DNA of 64,000 nucleotides from CAG-411 sp045124315. GTDB lineage: Bacteria > Bacillota > Clostridia > Lachnospirales > Lachnospiraceae. The stretch spans positions 1 to 64,000 of the forward strand of contig JBGVLO010000046.1 in NCBI GenBank assembly GCA_045124315.1, written 5' to 3'. The notes under the pieces were generated by a model. It was not told the origin of the DNA and did not search any database. It saw only the letters and a list, made by a program, of their open reading frames with translations. Positions within the stretch are counted from its first letter, which is position 1; each line of letters begins with the position of its first letter. The translations under genes and the position numbers were made by a program. This document shows, in pieces, positions 1-9,033 of the stretch.

Positions 1-399
1 TCTCATAAGCCGTTGGATTTGGTAATATTGATGCTTGGTACCAATGATTGTAAAGCACATTACGAAGCTTCCCCTCAAGTGATAGGATTAGGCATTAAGA
101 AGCTGATCGATCAAATTAAGGCAGTATATGCAGATGCTGAAGTGTTGGTAGTCTCTCCAATCTTACTAGGAGAGGATATTTGGGATGGATATGATGTGGA
201 ATTTGATGAAAAATCAGTGAAGACCTCCAAAAAGCTTGGGGAAGTGTATAAACAAATAGCTTTGGATGAAGGTGTGGAATATTTGTCGGCTTCTGATTAT
301 GCAACGCCCTCCAAACAAGATAGAGAACATCTTGATCTGGAAGGTCATAAATTTTTGGCGAAGGCAATTGGTGATAAAATTGAAAAAATATTTCGATAA
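1..399 (+). CDS. SGNH/GDSL-type hydrolase, C-terminal part (5' end outside window)
   Basis: The reading frame is open from base 1, so this is the end of a longer gene. The residues before the first possible internal start (TTG at 13) already look like family sequence leading into a GTND block (block III of SGNH hydrolases). Near the end there is a DREHLDLEGH stretch, matching the block V Asp/His that complete the catalytic triad. The nucleophilic Ser block must lie upstream of the window. Enzymes of this type are esterases or lipases acting on acyl or acetyl esters; the substrate cannot be told. The stop is followed by a LysR gene on the same strand after 65 bp. Confidence 0.8.
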   Translation, partial: SHKPLDLVILMLGTNDCKAHYEASPQVIGLGIKKLIDQIKAVYADAEVLVVSPILLGEDIWDGYDVEFDEKSVKTSKKLGEVYKQIALDEGVEYLSASDYATPSKQDREHLDLEGHKFLAKAIGDKIEKIFR

Positions 400-464
400 T
401 ACTTTTTTTTATTTTCAATACCTAGTATAATGATGTGTAAACTAAGTGAAAAGAGGTACATATC

Positions 465-1376
465 ATGACATTAAATCAGCTTATATATGCGGTAAAAATA
501 GCAGATACCAAATCAATGAACAAAGCAGCAGCAGAACTATTTGTATCCCAGCCAGCCTTGTCAGGGGCGATCCATGATTTAGAGGAAGAGTTGGGGTGTG
601 AAATCTTTATTCGCTCAAACAGGGGAATTGTGGTGACTATTGAAGGAGAGGAGTTTTTAAGTTATGCCAGACAGATGGTAGAATTACATGGCATGATGGA
701 GGAACGCTTTATCGAAAGAAAAGAGAATAAGAAGAAATTTAGTGTTTCTATGCAGCATTATTCCTTTGCGGTCGAGGCATTTATTGAATTAGGAAATCGT
801 TTTTCAATGGACGAGTATGAACTTGCGGTTCATGAGACAAAAACTTCTGAGGTAATTGATAATGTAAAAAATTATCGGAGTGAAATTGGCATTTTGTATT
901 TGAATGATTTTAATGAAAAGGCATTAAATAAGATTTTTTCCGAAAACGATCTGGAGTTTGTTCCCTTGTTTGATTGTGGAGTGTGTGTTTATATTGCAGC
1001 CACTCATCCGCTGGCAGGGAAAAAAGAAATTGCATTTGAAGAGTTAGCCGATTATCCCTGTCTTTCTTTTGAACAGGGAGAAAAAAATTCCTTTTATTTT
1101 GCAGAAGAAGTATTAAGTACATTAGAATACCGACAGATTATCAAAGCCGATGACAGAGCCACGATGCTAAATCTAATGAAGGGAATGAATGGATATACAT
1201 TGTGTTCCGGAATTATCTATGGGGATTTAAATGGTGGAAATTTTGCCTCAATTCCATTGAAATCTGATGATAGAATGACCATTGGATATATAAAGAGAAA
1301 AAACATGCCACTTTCCATGCTGGGAGAAGAGTATATTGAAATTATAAAAAAGAGTGTAGAAGATCGCGAAAAATAA
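465..1376 (+). CDS. LysR-family transcriptional regulator
   Basis: This is a 303-aa protein, the usual LysR length. Residues about 1-60 form the winged helix-turn-helix (MNKAAAELFVSQPALSGAI region), and residues about 90-300 form the periplasmic-binding-protein-like effector domain. An AAGAGG ribosome binding site lies 11 bases before the ATG. A good -10 box (TATAAT, 426-431) precedes it, without a clear -35. LysR proteins usually control a neighbouring or divergent gene. Here no divergent gene is adjacent, so the target is unknown; the SGNH hydrolase upstream is one candidate. A GTTAC-type repeat half-element begins about 45 bases after the stop. Confidence 0.9.
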   Translation: MTLNQLIYAVKIADTKSMNKAAAELFVSQPALSGAIHDLEEELGCEIFIRSNRGIVVTIEGEEFLSYARQMVELHGMMEERFIERKENKKKFSVSMQHYSFAVEAFIELGNRFSMDEYELAVHETKTSEVIDNVKNYRSEIGILYLNDFNEKALNKIFSENDLEFVPLFDCGVCVYIAATHPLAGKKEIAFEELADYPCLSFEQGEKNSFYFAEEVLSTLEYRQIIKADDRATMLNLMKGMNGYTLCSGIIYGDLNGGNFASIPLKSDDRMTIGYIKRKNMPLSMLGEEYIEIIKKSVEDREK

Positions 1377-1397
1377 AATAAAAAAATCTGTTATATT

Positions 1398-1426
1398 ACC
1401 ACAGTATTGGTTTTCAATACTGTGGT
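1398..1426. terminator. Hairpin after the LysR gene, possible terminator
   Basis: A perfect 12-bp stem (ACCACAGTATTG with its complement) and a 5-base loop lie 21 bases after the LysR stop. No T-run follows on the plus strand, so function as an intrinsic terminator is uncertain. Confidence 0.45.
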
Positions 1427-1463
1427 AGTTGCATATATACAGGTGCACCCTCTGAACAGTTAC
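1420..1463. repeat. Half copy of the GTWACWGTTCA palindromic element
   Basis: The block ending in GTTAC at 1459-1463 is the reverse complement of the left terminus of the complete element at 13837-14024. Its outer 22-23 bases match that arm, and weaker similarity continues about 15 bases inward. The opposite terminus is not found to the left, so this is a one-ended remnant. It lies between the LysR gene and the convergent DUF218 gene. Confidence 0.65.
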
Positions 1464-1613
1464 GAAACACCCATGCCTTGTAAATTAAGGCAACACCAAA
1501 ACTATATTCACATGGGTGTTTCGCAAACGATGATGCACACGCCTTACGGCGGCGCTGTACGAACCTTGTAGCGGAGTGCAAGGTTCTACCGGAACTATGT
1601 GAATATATAGAAA
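1463..1613. repeat. Intergenic palindromic segment
   Basis: Several nested inverted repeats fill the space before the DUF218 stop: a 13-bp arm at 1463-1475 pairs with 1511-1523, a CTATATTCACAT arm at 1502-1513 pairs with 1597-1610, and a short AACCTTG hairpin lies at about 1562-1586. No coding frame is convincing. It is probably a second mobile or structured repeat joined to the half-element on its left. Confidence 0.5.
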
Positions 1614-1616
1614 AAA

Positions 1617-2384
1617 TCATACAAACACAATTTGATATAAAATTCCATACAGTTCCCGAAGATAAAATGTAGGAAAAAGCCACCAGGCAGTTTTTGCGGA
1701 ACAGGCTTGTGTTTCTATCCCAAGCTCTTTTGCTATTTTTCTTGCTCTGTATTCATGAAATTCATTGGTAATAACCAACAGCTTCTCTTCTTTTTTCCAC
1801 CCCGTCTCTTCCAGCATTTCCACTGAAAATTTAAAATTTTCAATCGTAGACGTAGATTTTTCTTCTCTTTGCAGGCGTTCCTGTGCAATTCCCTTTTCCG
1901 TCAGAAAATCATACATACATTGGGCTTCTGAAATATCTTCATCCGTTCCCTTTCCTCCAGACAGAATACATCTGGCCTCTGGGTTTTTCTCCAAATATTC
2001 ATACGCCTTGTTCAAACGCTCCTCAAGTGCTAAACTTGGTCGATTTCCTTTCACTTTGCATCCCAGAACAATAACTGTATTCAGCTGTTGTGTAGCTGGA
2101 GCTGCCCCACGGAACATACATACCGATAATACCACCACCAATAGTACGCCACTTCCAGCCAATAGACCCATGAGCATCATTACTGTTTTTCCCAGAAAAC
2201 TCTTCCACTTTTCTCTTGCAATCTTATGTATTTTTTCCCGCTGTATTCCATATACAAGCAAAAGCAATCCCAGTACAATTCCTGTTATATTTCCTATATT
2301 CCAAACCCTATACCCAATGAAAGGCCAGACAAAAAATGATAACATCACGATTGCCACCAAACACAAAATCACCCGTATCTTCAT
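1617..2384 (-). CDS. DUF218 (YdcF/SanA-like) membrane protein
   Basis: The start at 2384 is chosen because AAGGAGG lies 8 bases upstream; a longer frame back to 2435 lacks such a site. The protein has about 255 aa. Two or three hydrophobic segments occupy roughly residues 1-35 and 68-95. They are followed by a DUF218 domain with TVIVLGCKVKG, LSGGKGTDEDISEA and STSTIENF motifs and a late ITNEFHEYRA segment. Family members (YdcF, SanA, ElyC) are linked to envelope functions in other bacteria, but the biochemical role is not settled. The gene is convergent with the LysR gene and separated from it by repeats. Confidence 0.85.
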   Translation of the reverse strand: MKIRVILCLVAIVMLSFFVWPFIGYRVWNIGNITGIVLGLLLLVYGIQREKIHKIAREKWKSFLGKTVMMLMGLLAGSGVLLVVVLSVCMFRGAAPATQQLNTVIVLGCKVKGNRPSLALEERLNKAYEYLEKNPEARCILSGGKGTDEDISEAQCMYDFLTEKGIAQERLQREEKSTSTIENFKFSVEMLEETGWKKEEKLLVITNEFHEYRARKIAKELGIETQACSAKTAWWLFPTFYLRELYGILYQIVFV

Positions 2385-2575
2385 TGCCAATCTCCTCCTT
2401 ACCATTGATAATATCCCATTTCGCACACCGGTCAAAAATGCAATCTCCTATTATATGTATTCGGAACAAACTATAAAAATCCTCATCAATAAAACTTATT
2501 TTCAGTTTTCTTTCCCATTATATTGGATTCTCTTACAACCTGTCAAATATGTCAATTTTATTTTGCTCTATAGTG

Positions 2576-2897
2576 GATACTATTCACGGCCGTTTTTCCC
2601 TACATTCAGAAAATCCTGCGCAAAAGCAGCACAGGTCGCTGCAAAACCAGCAGCTTCCATTTTCTTCATGTAGAGAAAAACGCAGTAGATTGTACCCAAT
2701 CACACTTCGCCCAAAAGGCTTGTGTTCTTGGACAATCCTTGCATACCAACTTTCTACCATTCGCTTTGACCTTACGGTCTTTGCTCAAGGTGAAAGTTGT
2801 GCAATCCTACACAGCTGATTTGTATCAAACAATCAGCCCTTTACGTGCGAGCACGACGTGTCTAATTGTTTGATACAAATCGGCCGTGAATAGTAAC
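2576..2897. repeat. Long GTWACWGTTCA-family element (about 322 bp)
   Basis: The ends are inverted repeats. The left end GATACTATTCACGGCCG (2576-2592) pairs with CGGCCGTGAATAGTAAC (2881-2897), with one mismatch in 17. A strong inner hairpin (TTTGTATCAAACAAT arms, about 2819-2879) lies next to the right end. Flanking 8-mers (CTATAGTG and TTATAGGA) agree at 5 of 8 positions, so target duplication is only suggestive. It sits between the DUF218 start and the glnN terminator. The rest of this 650-bp gene-free stretch (2385-2575) shows nothing recognisable. Confidence 0.7.
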
Positions 2898-2904
2898 TTA
2901 TAGG

Positions 2905-2950
2905 ACAAAAAAAGACATTGCTCTATGATTTTACTCAAAGAGCAATGTCC
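2905..2950 (-). terminator. Intrinsic terminator after glnN
   Basis: An 11-bp stem (GACATTGCTCT with its complement) is followed on the minus strand by seven T residues. It lies about 85 bases after the glnN stop. A T-rich tract is also present on the other side, so it may work in both directions. Confidence 0.85.
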
Positions 2951-3034
2951 CATATATTTTTTTCTTTCATGTAATGAAAACGGTGTAATTGGACATCTGA
3001 TGCAATTACATCAACACCACTTTATCACCCAAAA

Positions 3035-5146
3035 TTAAACTTCGAATAATAAATCTGCATAACATGGTACTGGCCAGTACTCTTTACCAACGATTACTTC
3101 TAATGCATCAATTGGAGCTCTAAGTGCTGCCATATCTTCTCTAACAACATCCTTGAAGAAGTTAGCCTGTTCTGCAACATCCGTCTTTGTAGCACCCTCT
3201 GCAATAGAAGCTTTCAACTTAGCCTGTGCCTTCTGTGCCTCTGCCAAAAGATCAGATGCCTGCCTTAATAAGTCTGTCTGAACATCAACATTAACACCTT
3301 CGCAAGCTGCCTTGATTTCATTAATTGATGTTGCAAGATCTGTTACATATGCAATGATTGCAGGGATGAACTTCTTACCAGCCATATCTACCATTGTCTT
3401 AGCCTCAATGTTAAGAGCCTTCGCATATGTCTCGTAGTCAATTTCTGCACGAGCCTCTAATTCTACCTTGCTCATTACACCTAATCTCTCAAACATTTCT
3501 ACAGTCTTATCTGATACTAATTCTGGAACTGCATCCACCATAGTCTTCATATTTGGAAGACCTCTTCTCTCAGCCTCTGCTACCCAGCCGTCTGAATATC
3601 CATTTCCATTGAAGATAACTCTCTGATGCTCTGTCAATGTCTTCTTAATCAAATCATGACAAGCATCTTTTACGTCTGCTACTTTCTCTAACTGATCTGC
3701 AAAATCAGATAATACATCAGCAACGATTGTATTTAAGATTGTGTTTGGTCCGGCAATTGATAATGAAGAAGCAACCATACGGAACTCAAACTTGTTACCT
3801 GTAAATGCAAATGGTGATGTTCTGTTACGATCTGTTGCATCCTTCATGAAATCTGGCAATGTACTAACACCGGTATGTAACTTCTCACCAGTCTTAGAAC
3901 TTGTAGCTTCACCAGTTGAGATTAACTGTTCTACAACATCCTGTAACTGCTCACCTAAGAATACAGAAATGATTGCCGGTGGTGCCTCGTTTGCTCCCAA
4001 TCTGTGATCATTTCCCGGACAAGATGCTGAAAGACGAAGCAAACCTGCATTCTCATCTACTGCACGGATTACTGCAGACATAAATAATAAGAACTGCATA
4101 TTCTCATGAGGTGTCTTACCTGGATCTAATAAGTTCTGTCCATCATCTGTAACTAATGACCAGTTGTCATGCTTACCGGAACCATTTACACCTGCAAATG
4201 GTTTTTCATGCAACAAGCACTCTAAACCATGTCTCTTAGCAACTTTCTTCATAACTTCCATTACTAACTGGTTATGGTCTGTTGAAATGTTAGCTGTAGA
4301 ATAAATTGGTGCCAACTCATGCTGAGCCGGAGCAACTTCATTATGCTGTGTCTTTGCAAGGATACCAAGCTTCCATAACTCTTCATTTAACTCTTTCATG
4401 TAAGCTGCAATCTTCTCTTTCAAAGTACCGAAGTAGTGATCATCTAACTCCTGTCCCTTTGGAGGCATTGCACCAAACAAAGTACGTCCTGTGAAGATTA
4501 AGTCCTCACGCTGTAAATACTTTTCTCTGTCTACCAAGAAATATTCCTGCTCTGGTCCTACTGAACATCCAACATTCTTTACTGTATCATTTCCTAATGC
4601 TCTTAACACACGAACTGCCTGTGCGCTAACCGCTTCCATAGAACGAAGCAATGGAGTCTTCTTATCTAATGCTTCTCCTGTATAAGAACAGAATGCAGTT
4701 GGAATACAAAGAATTACTCCTGCTGCATCTTCTTTTAAGAATGCAGGAGATGTACAATCCCATGCGGTATATCCTCTTGCTTCACAAGTATCACGAATAC
4801 CACCATTTGGGAAAGAAGAAGCATCAGGCTCACCCTTCACTAATTCTTTTCCAGAGAACTCAAGAATAATTCCACCTTCACCAGCAGGCTGAATAAATGA
4901 ATCATGCTTTTCAGCTGTGATTCCTGTCATTGGCTGGAACCAGTGTGTATAGTGTGTAGCACCTCTCTCCAATGCCCATTCCTTCATAGCATGAGCTACT
5001 GCATTTGCTACTTCCATGTCAAGATCCTGACCCTCTGCCATAATCTTTTTTAATCTCTTATAAATTGGCTTTGGTAAACGTTCTCTCATTACACTGTCAT
5101 TAAATACGTCTTTTGCAAAAACATCTTCAATTACATTCTGTCCCAT
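3035..5146 (-). CDS. glnN: Type III glutamine synthetase
   Basis: This 703-aa protein has the length expected of GSIII, far longer than the roughly 450 aa of GSI. It forms glutamine from glutamate, ammonium and ATP in the cytoplasm. Visible landmarks are THWFQPMTG (residues 67-75, typical of the GSIII N-terminal domain), GPEQEYF (197-203, metal-binding Glu residues), NEVAPAQHELAP (269-280) and NGSGKHDNWS (321-330, active-site His region). An AAAGGA site precedes the ATG. It is preceded by its own promoter and a leader terminator (see 5321-5415) and followed by a terminator, so it is probably monocistronic. The similar leader of amt-PII suggests joint nitrogen control. Confidence 0.97.
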   Translation of the reverse strand: MGQNVIEDVFAKDVFNDSVMRERLPKPIYKRLKKIMAEGQDLDMEVANAVAHAMKEWALERGATHYTHWFQPMTGITAEKHDSFIQPAGEGGIILEFSGKELVKGEPDASSFPNGGIRDTCEARGYTAWDCTSPAFLKEDAAGVILCIPTAFCSYTGEALDKKTPLLRSMEAVSAQAVRVLRALGNDTVKNVGCSVGPEQEYFLVDREKYLQREDLIFTGRTLFGAMPPKGQELDDHYFGTLKEKIAAYMKELNEELWKLGILAKTQHNEVAPAQHELAPIYSTANISTDHNQLVMEVMKKVAKRHGLECLLHEKPFAGVNGSGKHDNWSLVTDDGQNLLDPGKTPHENMQFLLFMSAVIRAVDENAGLLRLSASCPGNDHRLGANEAPPAIISVFLGEQLQDVVEQLISTGEATSSKTGEKLHTGVSTLPDFMKDATDRNRTSPFAFTGNKFEFRMVASSLSIAGPNTILNTIVADVLSDFADQLEKVADVKDACHDLIKKTLTEHQRVIFNGNGYSDGWVAEAERRGLPNMKTMVDAVPELVSDKTVEMFERLGVMSKVELEARAEIDYETYAKALNIEAKTMVDMAGKKFIPAIIAYVTDLATSINEIKAACEGVNVDVQTDLLRQASDLLAEAQKAQAKLKASIAEGATKTDVAEQANFFKDVVREDMAALRAPIDALEVIVGKEYWPVPCYADLLFEV

Positions 5147-5320
5147 AAAATTCTACATCCTTTCTTTTGCTCGTAACTTCTCTCTTGAAGTATACGTTAT
5201 CTTCGTTTTTCTGTCAATTCTTTTGGAGTATTCTGGTAAAGTTCTACATTTTATTTCATCTTTCCTTCCACTTACTCCATTTCCAGTTTAAGAAGAACAA
5301 TATGCATTCTTTTATAATGC

Positions 5321-5363
5321 AAAAAAGGCGCCCTCAAACCATGTTTGAGAACGCCCTTGTTCT
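5321..5363 (-). promoter_or_regulatory. Leader attenuator of glnN
   Basis: On the minus strand a perfect 13-bp stem (GGCGTTCTCAAAC, 5343-5355, with 5327-5339), a 3-base loop and six T residues (5321-5326) form a strong intrinsic terminator. It begins only about 25 bases after the predicted glnN transcription start. Its 5' arm overlaps a smaller hairpin, AGAAC-AAGGGC-GTTCT (5348-5363), which would exclude the terminator. The amt leader has the same layout with a covarying stem (GAC/GTC) and the loop GAGGGC. What binds it is not known from the sequence. Confidence 0.7.
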
Positions 5364-5386
5364 TCACGAATTCTTTCGATGTTTTA

Positions 5387-5415
5387 AGAATATCACACTT
5401 CATATTTTTTTGCAA
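5387..5415 (-). promoter_or_regulatory. Predicted glnN promoter
   Basis: On the minus strand TTGCAA (5410-5415) is followed after 17 bases by TATTCT (5387-5392). It lies between the stop of the upstream mscS-like gene (5437) and the leader terminator, so the terminator is inside the glnN transcript. Confidence 0.6.
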
Positions 5416-5436
5416 GCATTTTTTTACTTTTTCCCA

Positions 5437-6411
5437 TTACTGCATCATGTTTACATCCACACGGTCAAATGGAATAGAAATCCCCTTTGCATCAAATTCG
5501 TATTTAATCTGCTCCTGGATATCCCATTTTACATTCCAGTAATTCTCACTCTTTGTCCACACTCGAAGTCCCATGGTAATTGCACTAGAATCAAAGTTAT
5601 CTACAAAAATATTAATACCATCCTCTACTAGCACCATCTCATTATTTACAGCAATCTCTTCTAATACTTTCTTTACTTCTCGGATATCCGATGCGTAGTC
5701 TACACCAACGCTGATATCCACACGTCTTTTTTCCTGATCGGTAACGTTTACAATATTGGCACCAGAAAGGTTACCATTTGGAAGTACAATTTTTCGGTTG
5801 TCTGGTGTGACCAAGGTCGTGTAAATAATATCCATCTTTGTTACACACCCTTCATTTCCTAATGCGATAATGTAATCCCCCACACGAAATGGTTTTGTCA
5901 AAAGCAACAGTATACCACCTGCAAAGTTCTCAAGACTTCCCTGCAAAGAAAGGCCTAATGCCAAACCTCCGGAACCTAATACTGCAATAATCGCCCCTGT
6001 TCCAAAGTTCAAGTAATTGGCACAGATTGCAATTACTACTATAATACCTGCCCCATTGGCTAAAGAAGACAGGAAATGCACCGTTCCCTCTTCTACATTC
6101 CCCTTTATAAGAGATTTCTGTAAAATATTTACCACTTTCTTTACAACAAATTTGCCAATGAAGAAAATAACAAGAGCAATAAGAAGCTTAATTCCTGCTG
6201 GGATCAACACATCTTTTGCATATTTCACGCACCATTCTATAATACTTCCCACCAGGTCAACCGTATCCTCCACCGAGCTTACCTCTGTGATAGGAGGTAA
6301 TGTTTCCTCCGGTACAATATTAAGTCCACTCTCTGTCTCACTGGTAGGTTTGATATTCATCTGCATATACGCAAACATCCCTCCTGCCGCTACTCCTAAC
6401 TTTTTTAACAT
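5437..6411 (-). CDS. mscS: MscS-family mechanosensitive channel
   Basis: This 324-aa protein is close in size to MscS. Three membrane segments are visible at about 68-90, 113-134 and 137-172. The last carries the Gly/Ala-rich pore helix pattern GLALGLSLQGSLENFAGG. The cytoplasmic beta domain follows (KPFRVGDYI, LPNGNLSGANIVN), then the C-terminal alpha/beta region. Such channels release solutes when membrane tension rises after osmotic downshift. The first 60 residues before TM1 are not typical. glgB lies upstream on the same strand across 116 bp, and a glnN promoter begins just after this stop. Confidence 0.9.
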   Translation of the reverse strand: MLKKLGVAAGGMFAYMQMNIKPTSETESGLNIVPEETLPPITEVSSVEDTVDLVGSIIEWCVKYAKDVLIPAGIKLLIALVIFFIGKFVVKKVVNILQKSLIKGNVEEGTVHFLSSLANGAGIIVVIAICANYLNFGTGAIIAVLGSGGLALGLSLQGSLENFAGGILLLLTKPFRVGDYIIALGNEGCVTKMDIIYTTLVTPDNRKIVLPNGNLSGANIVNVTDQEKRRVDISVGVDYASDIREVKKVLEEIAVNNEMVLVEDGINIFVDNFDSSAITMGLRVWTKSENYWNVKWDIQEQIKYEFDAKGISIPFDRVDVNMMQ

Positions 6412-6527
6412 AATTTTTCCTTCCTTTCTATATAAAAATCAAATGCATACATATATAGGATACAAAGTTTCCTGTAGAATAAGAATAACATTGGTACTAT
6501 AATTACAACAATATTGTAAAAAGAAAT

Positions 6528-8792
6528 CTATCTTTTCCTGTCTATTTTCTTTTTTGTTATCTTTGGAGTTTCTATCAACGGAGTGCATCGGAATACAGAA
6601 ATTCCCAACGGTGGCACTACAATTGAAATTGACTGTTCTCTCTCGTCACACTCTTCTGCCTTTGACTGTTTTACTCTTGGATTCACATGACCCTCTCCAC
6701 CAAATTCCACTCTGTCACTGTTAAAAGTTTCTTTGTACTTTCCTTTGAATGGTACACCGATTTTAAAATTCTCGTAGGTTACCGGCGTAAAGTTACAAAC
6801 CACTAATAACATTTCATCCAATTCTTCATTTTTACGAAGGTACGATACAATGCTTCGCTCAGAATCCATACAATTGATCCACTCAAAACCACTTGGGTCG
6901 GAATCTTTTCTATATAAAGCCGGATAGTCTAAATACAAACGGTTCAATGCCTTAACATAATTCTGCATTTTTTCATGCATTTCAAACTGTTCCGGCAATT
7001 CCCACTGTAAGCTTTCTTTCTCATTCCATTCATCAAACTGCGCAAAATCCTGTCCCATAAATAATAGCTTCTTGCCTGGATGAGTCATCATATATCCATA
7101 GGCTACACGCAGATTTGCAAATTTCTGTTCATAGGTTCCGAACATTTTTCCAATCATGGAACCTTTTCCGTGAGTTACTTCATCGTGAGAAAATACTAAG
7201 ATGAAATTCTCTGTGTATTGGTAAAGCATTCCAAAGGTCAGCGCATTGTGGTCTCCTTTTCGGAACAGTGGGTCCACTCGCATATATCGCAAGAAGTCAT
7301 TCATCCAGCCCATGTTCCATTTGAAATCAAAACCTAATCCACCCTCTTCCACGGCTCCTGATACCATTGGCCATGCGGTAGATTCTTCAGCGATCATCAA
7401 TACTCCCTTGTGTTTCTTCTTCATGATCGTATTTAAGTCTCTCAGCAACTGCTCCACTTCCAAGTTCTCATTTCCACCGTAAATATTAGGCAGCCACTCG
7501 CCGTCTCTTCGACCATAATCCAAATAAAGCATGGAAGCAACTGCATCCATACGAATGCCGTCTATATGATATTTTTCTGCCCAGAACAACGCATTGGCTA
7601 TAAGGAAATTATTTACCTGTGGCTTACCAAAATCAAAAATCAAGGTTCCCCAATCCGGATGCGCACCACGCCTAGGATCCGAATTCTCATAGAGACATGT
7701 TCCGTCAAAATTTGCCAAAGCAAAATGATCTCTTGGAAAATGTGCCGGTACCCAGTCAAGTATAACGCCAATTCCCTTTTTATGCATATAATCCACGAAG
7801 AACATAAAGTCCTCAGGTGTTCCATAACGGGAGGTAACCGCATAATAACCAGTCACCTGATATCCCCAGGATTCGTCCAATGGATGCTCCATGATCGGCA
7901 TCAGTTCAATGTGAGTATAATTCATTTTCTTCACATATTCTGCAAGCATAGGTGCCAATTCTCTATAATTATAGAAGCCCCCCTCTTCCTCCGATTTTCT
8001 CTTCCAGGAACCTAAATGCACCTCGTACACAGCCATTGGTTCCTTTTGGTAGTCAACTTTTTCTCTCTTTTTGCACCATTCTACATCCTCCCATTCGTAA
8101 GAGGAAAGATCCTTTACTATACTGGCTGTATCCGGACGAAGCTCACATGCATTGCCGTAAGGATCTGCTTTCAGGAAAGTCACATCTCCCCTAAGTTTAA
8201 TCTCATATTTATATAAACTACCCACTTGTACTCCCGGAATAAAAATTTCAAATATGCCAGAGTTTTCCAACCGGCGCATCTGATGTACCTTTCCATTCCA
8301 ATTATTAAAGTCACCAACTACGCTGACACGCAAGGCATTTGGTGCCCACACTGCAAATGCAGTACCACTTACCCCATCGATTTCCATAGGATGGGCTCCC
8401 AATTTTTCGTATAATGTGGTATGTACTCCATTGAGAAATAGATTTTCATCTTCCAGATCCACAGTAGAATCAAAGGCATAAGGATCTTCTACCTCTCTGG
8501 AATTCCCCTGCTCATCCTGCACGATAAAACGGTAAGGAAAAACTCTTTTCCCTGGAACAATGGTTGCAAAAAATCCAGCTTCATCTTCCTGAAACATTTC
8601 AAATTCTTTTTTTGTTCTCTTATTCTGAACCCAAACTTTTGATGCCCCAGGTAAAAATGCCTGTATCAATATGCCATCTTTCCCCACATGTGCTCCTAAA
8701 AAATCATGGGGCTGATCCTCTTCTGAATAGGTAATGGCTTCAATCTTTGCCCAGTCCATCTTTTCATACACTTTGTCTTCCAATGTCTTCAT
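6528..8792 (-). CDS. glgB: 1,4-alpha-glucan branching enzyme
   Basis: The start at 8792 has GGAGGAG 5-6 bases upstream; the frame runs further back without a site. The 754-aa enzyme introduces alpha-1,6 branches into glycogen. After N-terminal CBM48-type regions (about 25-120 and 140-230) comes a GH13 barrel with region I DWVPAHF (346-352), region II GIRMDAV with the likely nucleophile Asp416, region III AEEST (468-472, acid/base Glu) and region IV FSHDEVTHG with Asp537. The C-terminal beta domain ends in a Lys/Arg-rich tail of about 15 residues that looks non-core. No other glg genes are adjacent. Confidence 0.97.
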   Translation of the reverse strand: MKTLEDKVYEKMDWAKIEAITYSEEDQPHDFLGAHVGKDGILIQAFLPGASKVWVQNKRTKKEFEMFQEDEAGFFATIVPGKRVFPYRFIVQDEQGNSREVEDPYAFDSTVDLEDENLFLNGVHTTLYEKLGAHPMEIDGVSGTAFAVWAPNALRVSVVGDFNNWNGKVHQMRRLENSGIFEIFIPGVQVGSLYKYEIKLRGDVTFLKADPYGNACELRPDTASIVKDLSSYEWEDVEWCKKREKVDYQKEPMAVYEVHLGSWKRKSEEEGGFYNYRELAPMLAEYVKKMNYTHIELMPIMEHPLDESWGYQVTGYYAVTSRYGTPEDFMFFVDYMHKKGIGVILDWVPAHFPRDHFALANFDGTCLYENSDPRRGAHPDWGTLIFDFGKPQVNNFLIANALFWAEKYHIDGIRMDAVASMLYLDYGRRDGEWLPNIYGGNENLEVEQLLRDLNTIMKKKHKGVLMIAEESTAWPMVSGAVEEGGLGFDFKWNMGWMNDFLRYMRVDPLFRKGDHNALTFGMLYQYTENFILVFSHDEVTHGKGSMIGKMFGTYEQKFANLRVAYGYMMTHPGKKLLFMGQDFAQFDEWNEKESLQWELPEQFEMHEKMQNYVKALNRLYLDYPALYRKDSDPSGFEWINCMDSERSIVSYLRKNEELDEMLLVVCNFTPVTYENFKIGVPFKGKYKETFNSDRVEFGGEGHVNPRVKQSKAEECDEREQSISIVVPPLGISVFRCTPLIETPKITKKKIDRKR

Positions 8793-9033
8793 ACTTCTCC
8801 TCCAATTGTCTCTTCTAAGATGTTGGTGTCCTATATTTTTCGACAGCCAATTATTCACAATTACTGTAATTGTATCATGTTTTTTCGTTTTAGTAAAGCT
8901 AGTACGACGAATAAAAAGTGCTCTAAAACTTCCTATTTGCAATCTGCATTTTCTTTCCATTATTGGAAAAATATGTTATAATTTTAAAAAATCGTTGTGC
9001 GCAAATTGACCAAAGCGTAAAAGGAGGACATAT

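Noticed and set aside
1765..2673. Plus-strand frame of 302 codons
   Set aside because: It is antisense to the DUF218 gene, which has clear domain motifs and a ribosome site. The frame only happens to stay open.
5321..5415. Firm assignment of the glnN/amt leaders as ANTAR two-hairpin targets
   Set aside because: The hairpin overlapping the terminator has a hexaloop, but no convincing upstream first hairpin was found, and the amt leader starts too close to the terminator to hold one. Left as an open question.
5167..5631. Plus-strand open frame of 154 codons upstream of glnN
   Set aside because: It lies opposite the glnN promoter, leader terminator and the end of the mscS-like gene, has no ribosome site, and its composition is that of reversed AT-rich leader sequence.
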